A stretch of 64,000 bases of DNA from Paraspadella gotoi (Eukaryota; Chaetognatha), in NCBI GenBank assembly GCA_051294375.1, contig CM119263.1, positions 20,054,115 through 20,118,114 on the forward strand, read 5' to 3'. The notes beneath the pieces are model-generated. The model had not been told where the DNA came from. It worked only from the letters and a program-made list of their open reading frames with translations, and ran no database searches. Shown here in pieces: positions 1 to 41,409 of the stretch (its first letter is position 1; each line of letters begins with the position of its first letter). A program made the position numbers and the translations under genes.

Positions 1-165
1 TTTATTCTTCGTGACGTCAGACACAAAAATTACAACGAACAGTAGCTGTTTACATTGAACGGGAAATCGTTTGCATGTGATAAAAAACCTAATTACAAAG
101 AATATTCATACAATTACAAGCAGTGAGCTGCAAGTACGTTGGCCAGTTTAACAAGAATCTATTAC

Positions 166-29410
<29,245 letters not shown>

Positions 29411-31922
29411 TTGGAGGCGCGAGAGAAAGAAGAGGAAATGAAGAAAAAAAAGGGGGAGAAAAAAGAAAAAAAGGGAAAAGCTAACAAGAGAGACGAAAAT
29501 AATAGAAAAAGAGCTGAGGACGAGATGAAAAAGGAAAATTAAAATAAAAAAAAAAGAAAAAAAGAGGAAAAGAAAGGAAAAAGAAAAACTCGGGGGAGGA
29601 GAGTAAAAGCTTTGGGAACTTAGATTTTGTTTTTTCACTCAGATCGTAAATTGGGTGAAAGTGAGATATAAACGATTAATTTTCTGGTTTCCGGTCTCCA
29701 GAAACGATTTCTCTGAAAATAAAAATGGAGTCGGGGTAAGGAAATAAAACATTTGATTCGAGGAGCGCGGGGGAAAACTTGCCAGAAGAAATATAAATAA
29801 AAACGTGTGAAAAATAGAGAGAAAAGAGAGAGCTTAATGTTCGAGAGAGCGAGAGAAGGAGAAGTAAAAAGAGGAAGGGACTACTTTTCTCCTCCACTGT
29901 TGAGCGTATTTAGTCGCGTAAACTATCCAGTAGCGATTTTAATTATCTTCGTTTAGGCTCCGCCGTCGACCGCCGTCAGCCATTGTTCAGTTGTTGATCC
30001 TTTCAATTTCCCCATTCGTAAAAATTGTTCCTGAGATTTTTATCCGGGGGATTTTATATTTTTAAATTTAAAATCTAATCGCAGCATTTATCAAAAAAAG
30101 TGTTTTCGACTTGGCGCCCCATGAAGCTTGATTTAGGCGAAACTAAAATGAAAAAAATACAATTATCAAAACCATGAATTAGTTAAATTTATCGATTCAG
30201 GACGCTTTGAAGTTTGTAATTTTCAATGAGAACCAAAGTCTTAGTTAAAAGCAAAAAAAGGTTTTGCACTTCCAATATAGTAAAATATAGTAAAATTGAG
30301 GGTAAAGATGAAACCTTCATCAACGAAGCTAAACTCTCCCTTCTATGCGATTCAAAGCCGCAACTCCAACTCCAACTCTAACTCCAACGCCTCAAGCGAC
30401 ACCCTTCATTTTCCCTCTTTTTTTATCTTTTGTTCGGCGACCAAAGTTTTTTTTTTCTCATCCGACGTCTTAACGCGAATCGAAACGAGATTAAAAATGA
30501 GCGAGAGAAAAGTCGATGAGCGGAGGGAGAGGGAGAGGAAGGCAGAGAGAGAGAGAGAGAGACATTAACGAAGAGAAATAGAGAAAGAAAGAATTGGAAT
30601 CTTTTTCCCATTGCACAATGCACACCAAGTATAAATTCAATGTTTTTAAAAAATTTGAATATGAGGCGACTTACCACTGGTCTATTATTTTCGTCTTCTA
30701 CAAATATTGTTTTTTTTTTAACTTGAGCTTTAACTTTATCTTCAACAACTTGAAATCAAATTACAAATATATAGAATAAATAGTTTCTTAATTTGTTAAT
30801 GTCGCCCTATTAGACTACAAATTAAAAAAGCGAAAAGGAATTAACGATCGAGAAAAGCGACTCTCAAGACTTTATTCAAAATATTTAATTGTTTCTGGTA
30901 ACAGAATATGAAAGAGTTGATTGGAAAGAAAACCGCGCCATCAGAATTCAAAATCATTCTTTCGGTCTGAACATAACCACATCGCTCTTTTATTAAATAT
31001 TAAATTTAAACAGAAAACAACAATAAACTAAAAATTAAATAAAAAAATGATAGCAAGAAAAAACAGAGATATCAAATATAAATTTAGAGAACAATAAATG
31101 AATAACGTAAGGTCTTCTCAGTCCGTCTTACGACTAGATTCAAAATATTTCAAAGTTTTAAAAAATAGTCAACCAAAATGCAAGTCAAATAAATAAAGTA
31201 ATCATCTTGGTTTTGAATTTAAAATTTAAAACATAACATAACATTTTCATCTCACGATTTAAAAACAAAAAACTAAAGGTAATAAAAAAATTAAAAGAGA
31301 AGTTAGGTTTGGTTAAAATCTTCGAGCTCAGTCTCATTCCCTCTTCCGACATTCACGGTCCAAACTAATTGCAGCAGATCTTCACCCGAGCCTCACCCAT
31401 CATCCAATCTTCGTCCGTTCCTCTATCCGATCCTCGCCTTATTCTCACCCAAACCTTACTCCGTCCTCTCCCCACCTCTTAATGACTTCTCCCAAGCGGC
31501 GAGAGTCTCGCTTCTTCAGGGATTTCATCACTTCTCTCGAATCCCTATTGTTCCACGAATCAACTTCGTCCGTCGAGATACTTCGGTTCAGTTTCATCAA
31601 CTCTAATGTTCAATTGTTTTTAAACAAGTTTGAGCAAACGATGTCGGATCTGCCTACGTAATTAAGCGGTAATCAGCTAATCAGATGATTAATTAATTAA
31701 TTAATTAATATAAAAAAGATGCAATTTAAAAAATGATGCAATTTAAAAAAAATTATGCGAGTTAAAAAAATGATGCGAAGTGAAAAAATGATGCGAGTTA
31801 AAAAAATAATGCAAGTTGAAAAAATAATGCCAGTTAAAATTTTTTTAAAAATTACGGTGAATTATCATCTGATTAGCTGATTACCGACATCGTTTGCTCA
31901 AACTTGTTTAAATCTGACTTAT
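29411..31922. other. 5' flank of receptor gene and intergenic DNA
   Basis: No gene is seen here. 29411-29640 is purine-rich on the plus strand and is read in frame upstream of receptor exon 1, but it is low complexity. A GC-richer patch (CTCCGCCGTCGACCGCCGTC at 29958) could belong to a promoter or 5' UTR of the receptor. The rest is AT-rich. Confidence 0.4.
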
Positions 31923-32206
31923 GTTTTTTCCATTTAAACTCATTTCCACTCGCACGTTTCCACCGAAAATTTATATCAAGCTTCGTCACACACTTTCCTA
32001 CCCACACAAAAAATCCAATTATGATTAATTAGAGTAATTATTAAAAAGATTTTAGTAAATGCGACTTATGTTTTTTCCATTTAAACTCATTTCCGCTTGC
32101 ACTTATCCATCAAAACTTTATATCCAGCTTCATCAAACACTTTCCTACCCACACACAAAATTTCATTTCAATCCAACCATCCAATCACGAGTAATTGGAG
32201 CTTTTT
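31923..32206. repeat. Dispersed 142-bp double-unit repeat, copy 2
   Basis: Two tandem units beginning GTTTTTTCCATTTAAACTCA at 31923 and 32070, same family as 9391-9895. Ends AATTGGAGCTTTTTGCTC, where the other copies go on into GACG tetranucleotides; here a 90-bp hairpin follows instead. Confidence 0.75.
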
Positions 32207-32296
32207 GCTCCGTCATAAGGCAAGGGGGCATCGATGTTTGAAAAGGCCTAAATGGGCCTTTTCAAACATCGATGCCCCCTTGCCGTATGACGGAGC
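32207..32296. repeat. 42-bp near-perfect inverted repeat (hairpin, 6-nt loop)
   Basis: Left arm 32207-32248 and right arm 32255-32296 match at 41 of 42 positions (GCTCCGTCATAAGGCAAGGG and onward), loop TAAATG. It joins directly to a dispersed repeat on the left and a degenerate TTAGGG tract 100 bp to the right. Confidence 0.9.
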
Positions 32297-32396
32297 AGCG
32301 AATCTCTCTCGCTCTCTCTGGCTGAATGATTTTGAGTCAGGATCGACAAATACAACAACGATAATTTGAACGATAGTTTGAATGATGGATTAATTG

Positions 32397-32512
32397 TTTA
32401 GGGTTTTGGTTAGGGATAAGGTTAGTTTAGAGGAAAGATATTAGGGATTAGGGTTGGGATTAGGGTTAGGGGCTCGCGATTAGGGTTGGGATTAGGGTAA
32501 GGGATTAGGGTC
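32397..32512. repeat. Degenerate interstitial telomere-like (TTAGGG)n tract
   Basis: About ten TTAGGG cores in one orientation mixed with GGGATTAGGGTTGGGATTAGGG-type variants. TTAGGG is the ancestral animal telomere repeat; arthropods mostly use TTAGG and chromadorean nematodes TTAGGC. The tract is internal and degenerate. Confidence 0.7.
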
Positions 32513-33190
32513 ATTTTTCCCAACGCTACTTTTGCAACAATAAAATTCAGGCATGCTGGGTGACTCAGCAAGAGAAAGAATTAAGCCTCTGTCAAGATCG
32601 GGATCGACAGAAACGACGACGATAATTTGAACGATGGAGGAAGCAGTTGCGACGGTGAGAGCGACGACAAAAGGAGTGACGCATTAAACGACGATGAAAG
32701 TAGCAAAAGATACGATTTTTGTGCGTGTGTTTCAAAAAAATATAAAGCTAGCATTTTTACTGTTGGGACAGGCTAACTATACCAATATGGTGGTAGGGAA
32801 TCTGATGGTAAGGTCAAAAACCGTCGCAAACCTCGATATCGCTTGACTACCAGGCCCTGAATGAGCATTTTTAGCTTGTTTTAGAATTTCCAATAATTTT
32901 TGTAGTTTATTATTATCCAACTGAAATAAACAATAATTAATTAGTTTTTTATTCTTTTTTTACCCATTGTAAAGTACAATTAATGGTTGTACTTTAATAT
33001 TTTTTTCTTTCTTAGCCCTGAAACGAGTATAATACCTCAAAAAAAGTTTTTTTTTTAAATTTTGCTAAAAGTTTTATTCTGATTTTTTTTGTAATCACTA
33101 ATTTTAAATTTGCAAACATTTAATTCAGAATAAGTAAAAGTCTTTGGTTTGTTTTGGCAATGGTAAAGTTTTATTTATCTTCATAGTAAA

Positions 33191-33232
33191 TTATGGACAT
33201 GTTTTGACGAAGTCATATCTTCATCAGCATAA
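33191..33232 (-). ncRNA. Second hammerhead-like motif (partly degenerate)
   Basis: Minus strand: TTATG, CTGATGA (33227-33221), a GAC-TTC-GTC stem II, AAAACATGTC, then CATAA. Stem I (TTATG with CATAA) is a perfect 5-bp helix, but the GAAA core reads AAAA, so activity is doubtful. It is about 670-710 bp from the complete motif in the same orientation, as expected for two flanking repeats of a retroelement or retrozyme. Confidence 0.6.
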
Positions 33233-33898
33233 ATTAAAAATTTTTGGAGACATAGTTTGAGAAAAAAAGAAAGAGGAGAGAGAGTGAGAGAGATAGAATG
33301 GTTTCCTTTTTAAACCATGTCTCCCAAAACTTTTAATTTGCACTGATGAAAACTCTAGTAATTCACCAAGACCCTATTATTACAGTATTATTTTTTAATT
33401 ATATTAAAAAGAAATTCATAATATTAAAGTAAAAGTGATGAATAAAATTTCAAAGCTTCAGAATTGAGTATTGATATCAGAGAAAGACAAGGAGACAATA
33501 GATAATATACAATATTGATTAATCGCGGGAGAGAGAGAGAGAGCAAGAGAGAAAGAAATAAAGAAAGCAAAAAACAGCTACGTGTGATAGAGACTGAAAC
33601 GGGTGAAATAAAAGGTAAGTATGGGTTTTTGATTGAAAGAATATCCAAATTTATCTCCCTTTTTTACCCGTATTTGACCCCAAAAGTTTAAAAATTTTTT
33701 TTAAACTTTGGCTCTGGGCAATAATATTAAATTTCCTTGAGGGAACGTGTTCCTTAGCTCGGCTAATTAATAATTGGGATTAGTGACTAGTTATGTATTA
33801 AATTTTATTTTGTTCATGGTATAATCCTTTCTTTCGTTGTTTTTGAGAGAATAACAAAGTTTTGATTTAATTTGTACAACGATTTTATTTTGTATCTT

Positions 33899-33942
33899 AG
33901 CAGACATGTTTCGGCTAATAGATTCGAGCCTTCATCAGCGCT
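33899..33942 (-). ncRNA. Type I hammerhead ribozyme motif (complete core)
   Basis: On the minus strand: stem I strand AGCG, core CTGATGA (33938-33932), stem II GGCT...AGCC, core GAAA (33912-33909), very short stem III, GTC cleavage triplet (33905-33903), then stem I partner TGCT. All invariant residues of the hammerhead core are present. Minimal hammerheads with a short helix III are known from the terminal repeats of Penelope-like elements and animal retrozymes. Cleavage is predicted after the C of ATGTC. Confidence 0.75.
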
Positions 33943-34300
33943 GTAAAATTGTAAAATTGAAAAAAAAAAATTGTAAAATTGTAAAATTGTAAAATTGAAC
34001 AGATTTTGTGAGTTAAAGAAAGGGAGAGAGGGAGAGAGAGAGTGAAGAAGAAGTTCAAGGTTAAAGCTTCCAACAAAGAATTGAGAAAGGACAGTGGTCA
34101 GGACAGATTTTAGACAAGGCCAGTTTGAATAAGTTGTGAAAAAGAAGTGAAAATTTCATGAGATAGAGAGAGATAGAAAGGGGGGAGAGAGAGAGAGAGA
34201 GGAAATATATACAATTACATTTGGCAATGTATAACAGGGATAAAGATAATGGAAACTTGAAATGTTCTGTCTAATAACAATTTGAAAATAAATTAATTTG

Positions 34301-34808
34301 AGTTATAAGAAATTGAAGACGAAAAAAAGAAAATTGAAATTTGATATTTTTAGATTAGAGGGATAGATAAGTAAAGATTGTAGTGAAATATAAGGATTGA
34401 GAAAGAGCTCAAAATGACGGCTGCAGGAGGATGAAGAGGACTCCACCATCCCTGTCAACAAAATGGCAAGAGTGGACACCTGCCCGCCTCACCGTCAGGT
34501 GAGAAGAGGTCCGTCGGCAGGCGTATCAGGCCAGAGGGATATTAGGGTGGCCTTGGGTTTGTTTTCTCAGGGAACAATACCTGAGCCAGCTTACACGAGA
34601 TCAATCCTATTATCTTCCCAACCAATGACACGCCAATGACCCGGCACAGTCAGCAATGCCTTTCCTTCACGAGACCGGGGGGGGGCCCAGCTCATTTTGA
34701 GCTCTTTCTCAATCCTTATATTTCACTACAATCTTTACTTATCTATCCCTCTAATCTAAAAATATCAAATTTCAATTTTCTTTTTTTCATCTTCAATTTC
34801 TTATAACT
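34301..34808. repeat. 117-bp near-identical inverted repeat around a 274-bp unique core
   Basis: 34301-34417 and 34692-34808 are reverse complements with about one mismatch (GAAGACG versus GAAGATG). The core 34418-34691 is markedly GC-richer than its surroundings and includes CCTGCCCGCCTCACCGTCAG and CAGGGAACAATACCTGAG. It has no open frame of note. The near identity suggests a recent event or gene conversion. Confidence 0.85.
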
Positions 34809-35420
34809 TCGACACGTCAACCAAGGGCCCAACATTCATATTTTTTATTTAAAAATAAACAATAGTTTTGACCTTTGCATTGTGTTAATAAGCCAAAATT
34901 ATTTTTTATTGTCTTTTTAAAATAAAAAACCGATTGGATTGTTTTCAGTAATTTACTTGAAAAATAATAATTAATAAAATAATAAATATAAAATTTAAAA
35001 AGTTTTAACCTATTTTAAATGAAAGAAATTGTTTTATATTAAATCTATTTTTATACATTTTTATACAATTTTGATTGAACTTCGCCTTTAAAGTGATTGA
35101 TAAAGTCAAAACAGGGAAAAATGCTCTTTCTGGGCCCTGTTTTTTAAAACTGTTACTTCAAATTATGATAAATATTAAAGTTTATATAATAAAAAGTGTA
35201 ATTTACTTTTTTTTTAATTTAAAAAAGTAATCTAAATAGATTAATGATATTAAACGTTTAAAAATGTGGGAAAAATTGGAAAATGCTCATTCAGGGCCCG
35301 GTAGTCAAGCGATTTCGACTAAACTGAGCAATTTCGACCTCACCATCAAATTTCTCACCCCAAAATTGGTCTAATAAGCCTGTCCAACCATTAAAAATAT
35401 AATTTTGAGTTTTTTTGAAA

Positions 35421-36188
35421 GGTTTGAGTCCGCTGCTTCAGGAGCCGCAGCAATGGGGCTTCTTTGAAAAAAAGTGCCGAAGTATCTAAAATGGTCCACA
35501 AAGTTTTTATTTTGACGAATCAAACAATTTAACGTTTTGGAAACTTAATTCGTATTCCCTCGAATGTTTGTTTGTCATAAATTTCGATCTGCGAAACTTG
35601 GCGGCCAGTTCCATTGAATCCGGATTCTTCGAACGAACCTAAATATTTCTCCAAATCCCGTAAACTAAAAAGGTAGTAAATCTTGACATAATTGACTTAG
35701 CGTGCTCCCGCGTCACGACTTAAACATCTCATAATTCAAGAGAAGCCAGTCGTTGGGTCGCTCGACCCCTAATCTCATCAACGCACCTTGAATGGAGAAA
35801 AGAGAAAAGAGGCCTCATAATTCCGTCCCTCGGTCGCTAATTTCTCCGACGCTTTTTTGACTGATGTCCGTCATTTTTCGTTGGGTTAAACCTTTGATTT
35901 TTGATCGATTGTGCGTTTTTTTTTTCATGATTGCGTTCAATTTCCGGTTATGAACTTACAACCGTATCTTTCTCGGAATCTTTGATTGGAGTTCTCGGTC
36001 GAGAATTTTATTACAATCAAGAATATGCGAGTGGGTGAGAAAAACTGAGAAAAGATGAAGGAAGGAGGGAGATAGAGAGAGAGAGAAAGGAAGTGACGGA
36101 AAAAGAGAGCATCCTAGAGATTAAGGAAATGAGATAGTTCATTTTAATAAAAACCCAAATCGATCGAGGGAAAATAAGAGTTAGTCCG

Positions 36189-36248
<60 letters not shown>

Positions 36249-37577
36249 AGACAGATATATAGTGAGAAAGAAAAGAGAAAGAGAGAAAGAGAAAAAGAGA
36301 GAACGATAGAGGGAGAAATGTGAGTTGAGAATCGCGAAAGGGACATTATCTTTGCTGAGAAGGAAGGAGACAGTGAGAGACATTTCATGTAGAGAGGGTA
36401 ATTATGGAAATAGGAAAGTCTTGGACGAAGTTTGAGTTTCTATGGGGCTGGCGACGCCGTCGTGGTTGAGAGAAAGTAAGAAAGAAGAAAGTTAAATTAA
36501 AGAAACAAATGAAAATAAACAATGAGAGACAGATTCATTGAGATAAACACAGAAATAGAAAAGAAATGAGAGGTATAGTAAATAATTGAAGGAGAAATGA
36601 AAGAGAGAGAGAGAGAGATGAAAAAAATTAGTATTGTTTTGTTCATTTGTTATCTTTTATCGAATGTCGCCCAAATCGGTCGCCAACTCGCTCGCTGTCT
36701 TTCAACACAAAGAGATTTAAAGATTTAAAAGATTTAAAAGATTTAAAAGATTTAAAGTATTTAAAAATTAAAAGATTAAAGATTTAAAAGATTTTAAGAT
36801 TTAAAAGATTTTAAGATATTAATATTTTAAGATTTTAAGATTTTAAAGTTTAGATAAAGATTTAAAGTTTTCTGGATATTAGGATTTTTAAGATTTTAGA
36901 ATTTTTAGATCTAAGATTTTAAGGCCGACTTTCGCGAATAGCAATGGAATGGAATCGGGTTTAAATCTCATTCGGTTTTCGATTTTCGACAAAAAAGAAA
37001 ATGAAATCTGAACCTCACCAGTTTATCGCTTATGTAATGAGGTAAAGAATGGCGCGGTGTTCTTTAAGATCGGCGAACGCGAACCAACAAATCTTCGGCG
37101 ATTTAAGTAGTACTTCGACAGCGACGATGATGATGACGATGACGACGACGACGACGATGATGATAAATTCCGAGATATTGAGTGAGACGAAGAGTCTGAA
37201 ATTCATTCGACGCGAGCGTCACATTCCTTAGTCGAATTATGACAGGGATTGGCTCGAGAATTTTTTTAAATAAGTGTGTGTCCGCCGTCATCGTCTTCAC
37301 CGTCGACGTCGTTGTAGTCAGCGTCGTCGTTGTCAAAACTGTCGTCGTCGTTGTCGTCGAGGCGCACGAATAACTTTTCCACGTTTTTTTTTTATTCATT
37401 CTGATCGAATAAAATGTTTGATTTTTTTATTCATGAACATTGATAGTGTAAAGCGATGCGGTCGCTCGCTCGAATGACGTTTCTTCGCGCTTTCGCCGGA
37501 TTTAAAAAAAGAAAATCCCTTTCGGGCGAGACGACGCGATATCAACTTGTTTATTCCGTCGAGGATGAAACTCCTTG
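35421..37577. other. Intergenic DNA, no gene seen
   Basis: AT-rich with (GA)n at 36191-36244, repeated AAAGATTTAAAAGATTT units (36716-36920) and a GATGACGAC trinucleotide tract (37112-37165). No recognisable frame. Confidence 0.5.
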
Positions 37578-37748
37578 CAGCGTAGAAGCGACGAGACCGA
37601 AGATTACGTGGGCATTGACACCCGCGACCGTGAATGGGCGTGTCTGGACGCTGCGGGGGGCGTGTGGGCTAGGGGGGCTGAGGTTGCTATAAATGCGGGA
37701 GATGTAGGAGCAAGTATTCAGCGGATTAACGACCTCGTGGTGGAACGT
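37578..37748 (+). CDS. Possible single exon, unidentified
   Basis: A GC-rich open stretch between an acceptor-like CCTTGCAG (ending 37577) and a donor-like CGTAAG. It reads DETEDYVGIDTRDREWACLD, then AAGGVWARGAEVAINAGDVG and ASIQRINDLVVE. The opposite strand is also open, so coding is not proven. No family recognised. About 230 bp downstream a minus-strand stretch (37975-38142) is open to a stop as YYQQDAKWIGTIYKHYGACD and onward, also unidentified. Confidence 0.25.
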
Positions 37749-38920
37749 AAGAAGCCCGAGGAAAATCCAATCCTTTCAATCTCGATGTTAATTCCATTAA
37801 ACCGATAATAAATCTGAGATGGCGTTTCCGGCCGAGGAATCTTTAAGACGTCCACGGATCAATGATCGAACAGAACATCGATTAACAATTACTTATGGTG
37901 AACTAAAATCCACAAACCGTTCATCTCCCGACAGCTGGCGCTCGGGGCTTTAAACCTACAGTGACCACCCTAATAGAGTGTTTAAATCGGTAGCATTGAA
38001 AAGAAGAACCCGCTCCTCGACCAAGCGGAGAGGGAGAAGACGTCGGAAGAGAAACCGTACTGAAAACCGGGATCGCAGGCGCCGTAATGTTTATAAATAG
38101 TTCCTATCCACTTGGCGTCTTGTTGATAGTAATTGGTACCTTAATAAAATAAAGCATATAGATATTCCAGTTTCTTTGACCGACAAGCAACTGCAATATC
38201 TATATCAGACACTATGAAACACGAAGAGTTACAATTGATCACGAATACTCTTGTTGAAACGCCGAATCCTGAACGACCGCGAAAGAGAGACGATGAGACG
38301 AAAGTCAATATCTCCCTTGAATGGGAGAGAAAGAAGCATCTGAGTTATAGATAGTCGTCTGGCCCTTAAACCTATTACACTTAACCAGTGGGACCGTCAG
38401 GGGAATGTACCCGTAAATGCCAGTAGGTAAGCGAGCTGTCCATTGTCCCAGCCATTGGGCCGTGTTGTACAGGAGGCGAATTGAGATTTCGCCCAAAATA
38501 CTTCGTTTTCCTTCTTTGCTATATTCTTGCTCCCATTACTGACCCGTCGGTCACCGAATTCCTCTGCTACCTCAACCACCTCGATGTCCCCCCTTCCCCC
38601 CCACCAAAACCGCTCCTCCAACCACTCTCACAAAAAAAAGACGGCTCGCATCATTCGCGTTTGAAAATATGCAGTTTATCCCGAGAGGAAATGAATATTT
38701 CTTTGGAGTTGAATCGCCTCCCTGGGACGCGACGCTTTCTCTTTCTCGATGTTCGCCTCCGAGAAAAAGATAATTCATTAATTTTCAACGAGGGAACGAA
38801 AGAACGAGTTGATAAATATTGTGATAAAACAATGTATAATCGTACGCCGTACCTTCGGCTGGGCCGTCATCCCAGTTCGGTCGTTTTGCAATGCGACAAT
38901 TTTGTAAACTGTACCTAAAA

Positions 38921-39425
38921 ATTGCTGGGTTTGCGGGAAAGGCTCTTGGCCGTTTTTTTTTTTCTTACTGTTCTCTTTGATTATTCTCTTTTATTCGCCT
39001 GGAATTAGCGAGGGCTCAAACGAAGGTCGTTCAGTATTCACCGGGATTCCCGATGAGAAAGTTTCTTTCCTTTTTTTTTCAAAATCAGTGACAGAAAGTT
39101 TTCTTTTCGATGGGCGGAAATTCGGAAATAAACTTTAAAAATCTCGCATCAAGTTTGATCGTGTTGTGACTTGTGCCTCTCACGTCGAGAAAAGTTTTGA
39201 CATTTTAAATTATTTAATTCATTTTTATTTCATTTTTTCCCTCGTATTTTCCTTTTTTCGTCTCATTCATAAAAAAAAAAGGGGGGGGGAAGAATTTTCC
39301 CCCTTTTTTTTTACGCAGACGACGACGACTCTGAATTCGCAATAAAGCAAAGAAAATTTCTTTTTTAGTCAAGACAATCCGACAGCAATGTCAGAAAATT
39401 GTTTCAAATCCTTTTAAGATCAAGG

Positions 39426-39473
<48 letters not shown>

Positions 39474-40240
39474 CTATAAAATTGGTACAACAAATTTGTA
39501 TATTTTTTTTCATACATATTTTGACGTAACCTTCAAAGAGACAAAAAATAACTAAATAAATTTAAAATCTAACCTTCTAAGACGAATTTACTCATCAAGG
39601 GATTTATCCCGAGACTGCCTTAAATCTTTTTCCAAAGAAAAGGAATAAAACTGATTCTTTTGTCAGCATTTGTCTTTTGTTTTTTTCTTCTTACTCCACA
39701 ATTAACTCGTCCGTTGTCAAGTGGTTTGGTTATGCAGTGCATAATATGCACTTAACAAGATATTCCTTTATCCGACGACCATTTTTTTGGATTTTGGGCA
39801 CAGATCACCACAAGATTCTTTCTTTTATTAACCCTTGTTAGTATTATGTAACACTGAGGCCTACTATATTGCCTTAGTTTCCTTTAAATTAATACTTATT
39901 AATACTTATACTTATCCTCCTTATTTCATTCTGCCATCATTTCCTCACATTCGTTTTTTCTGTCAACTTCTCTTTTCACTTTTGTCTCCCTTTCACTTTT
40001 TTTCTCGATAGTCGATACTAATGACCTAAAAGACTCTTCCTATATTTTTTTAGGTGTTTACTTCCTAAACAAGCTTTTAAACCCCTCATTACTCAGCCTC
40101 TACCATTTCCTTTTAACTCTCACATATTTATCGCTTCTCTAACGGCGTCACCGAGTCTCCAATCCTTTTAATGTCTACTATCATCATCATCATCATTATC
40201 ATCATTATCATCATAATCTTCATTATCATTACCATCATCA

Positions 40241-40287
<47 letters not shown>

Positions 40288-41359
40288 ATGAGAATTTAGA
40301 TGAGAAATTATAACATCAAATTAAAAAAAATATTATCAATATCATGAACAATGATCGTCAGGAACTAGACAAATTAAGATCTTCTAGGATTATTTTTAAA
40401 ACTTATTAAAATAAACAAATAAACAATATCGTAAATTTATTAAACGATTTCGGTATCGTGAAAAAAAATAAATACAGTTGACAGTGGGGCCTGGGAAGTT
40501 TTCGTTTAATTCTTTATTTTGCGGAGAAAAGGAAGAAAATTGATGTTTTTATCCACTAATGGTTTTTATTTTTAGATTCCTTATTTATGAAGCGCGAAAA
40601 ATGTGCCTCAAAATTGTCGCCTTAAGTACAAAAAATAGGAGCTAAAAAAATTGTTCGCCAGTTTAAAGTCTCACGAAAAGTGTAGCACAAAAGTGATGGT
40701 AAAGGTACCGGTTCTACCATCCAGTTGGTCGCACTCTGACGTGAAGGAAATTGAAATGAGAAAAAAACTGTTAATCGATGTAGTAGTAAATGGCAAGAAA
40801 GGTGGGACCGAAGGTAGAGCTACAATCGATGCATAAAAAAGAAAAAAAACAAAAAACAGAAAACAAAAAACAAAAAAAAAACACTCGGTTCTAGAGAAAA
40901 ACGGAGAAAAAACCGGAAACGGAAAAAAAGGGGATGGACGCGCGCACCGACGGAAGTCGCGTCGGTCCCGACGGAAAGACGCACGTGGAACGACGCGTTG
41001 GACGCGAGGGGGCGGCGCGTGACGGCGTGGGAAGAAGCGTGCAACATGAGAAGTCAGGTGACCGAGTGCGAGAGGTACCTTTTTTTTAAGTACGGCTCAT
41101 GTTACTAGTAGCGACCGAAGATAATTCGCGAGATGTCTGAGGAAAAGGGGGGGGGGTTGAAGGTTGTTGGTTGAAGGGAATTCGATGCTGCTGGGAAAAT
41201 TTCACCGGACCAGATTGAAAATCCCCCTGACAAGTCGAGGGAAGTCACCTTTCACGGCGTGATAAGTCGACAGAGGAAAAAAGTGAAAAGTCTCTCGAGC
41301 GAGATCGAAATAGAAAATTCATTGGATGTTAAGAGTGAAAGCGGGTGAAAGAGGGTGAA

Positions 41360-41409
<50 letters not shown>

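Larger units (their letters stand above)
32730..35420. mobile_element. 2.7-kb inverted-repeat-bounded element carrying hammerhead motifs
   Basis: Left arm from 32730 (TTTCAAAAAAA, then GGGACAGGCTAA, TCTGATGGTAAGGTC, ATCGCTTGACTACCAGGCCC and TGAATGAGCATTTTT near 32870) recurs inverted from about 35420 down to 35270. The arms are about 150 bp with scattered differences. The interior is AT-rich without a protein. It contains two hammerhead motifs (minus strand), a 117-bp internal inverted repeat pair and short GA tracts. It is probably a non-autonomous retroelement (Penelope-derived or retrozyme-like), possibly inserted in or merged with a DNA element. Confidence 0.6.

Noticed and set aside
38305-38496. 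SH3-like peptide (GQWTARLPTGIYGYIP) on the minus strand
   Set aside because: Resembles the end of an SH3 domain, but there is no acceptor before it and no convincing first half nearby; kept out as chance.
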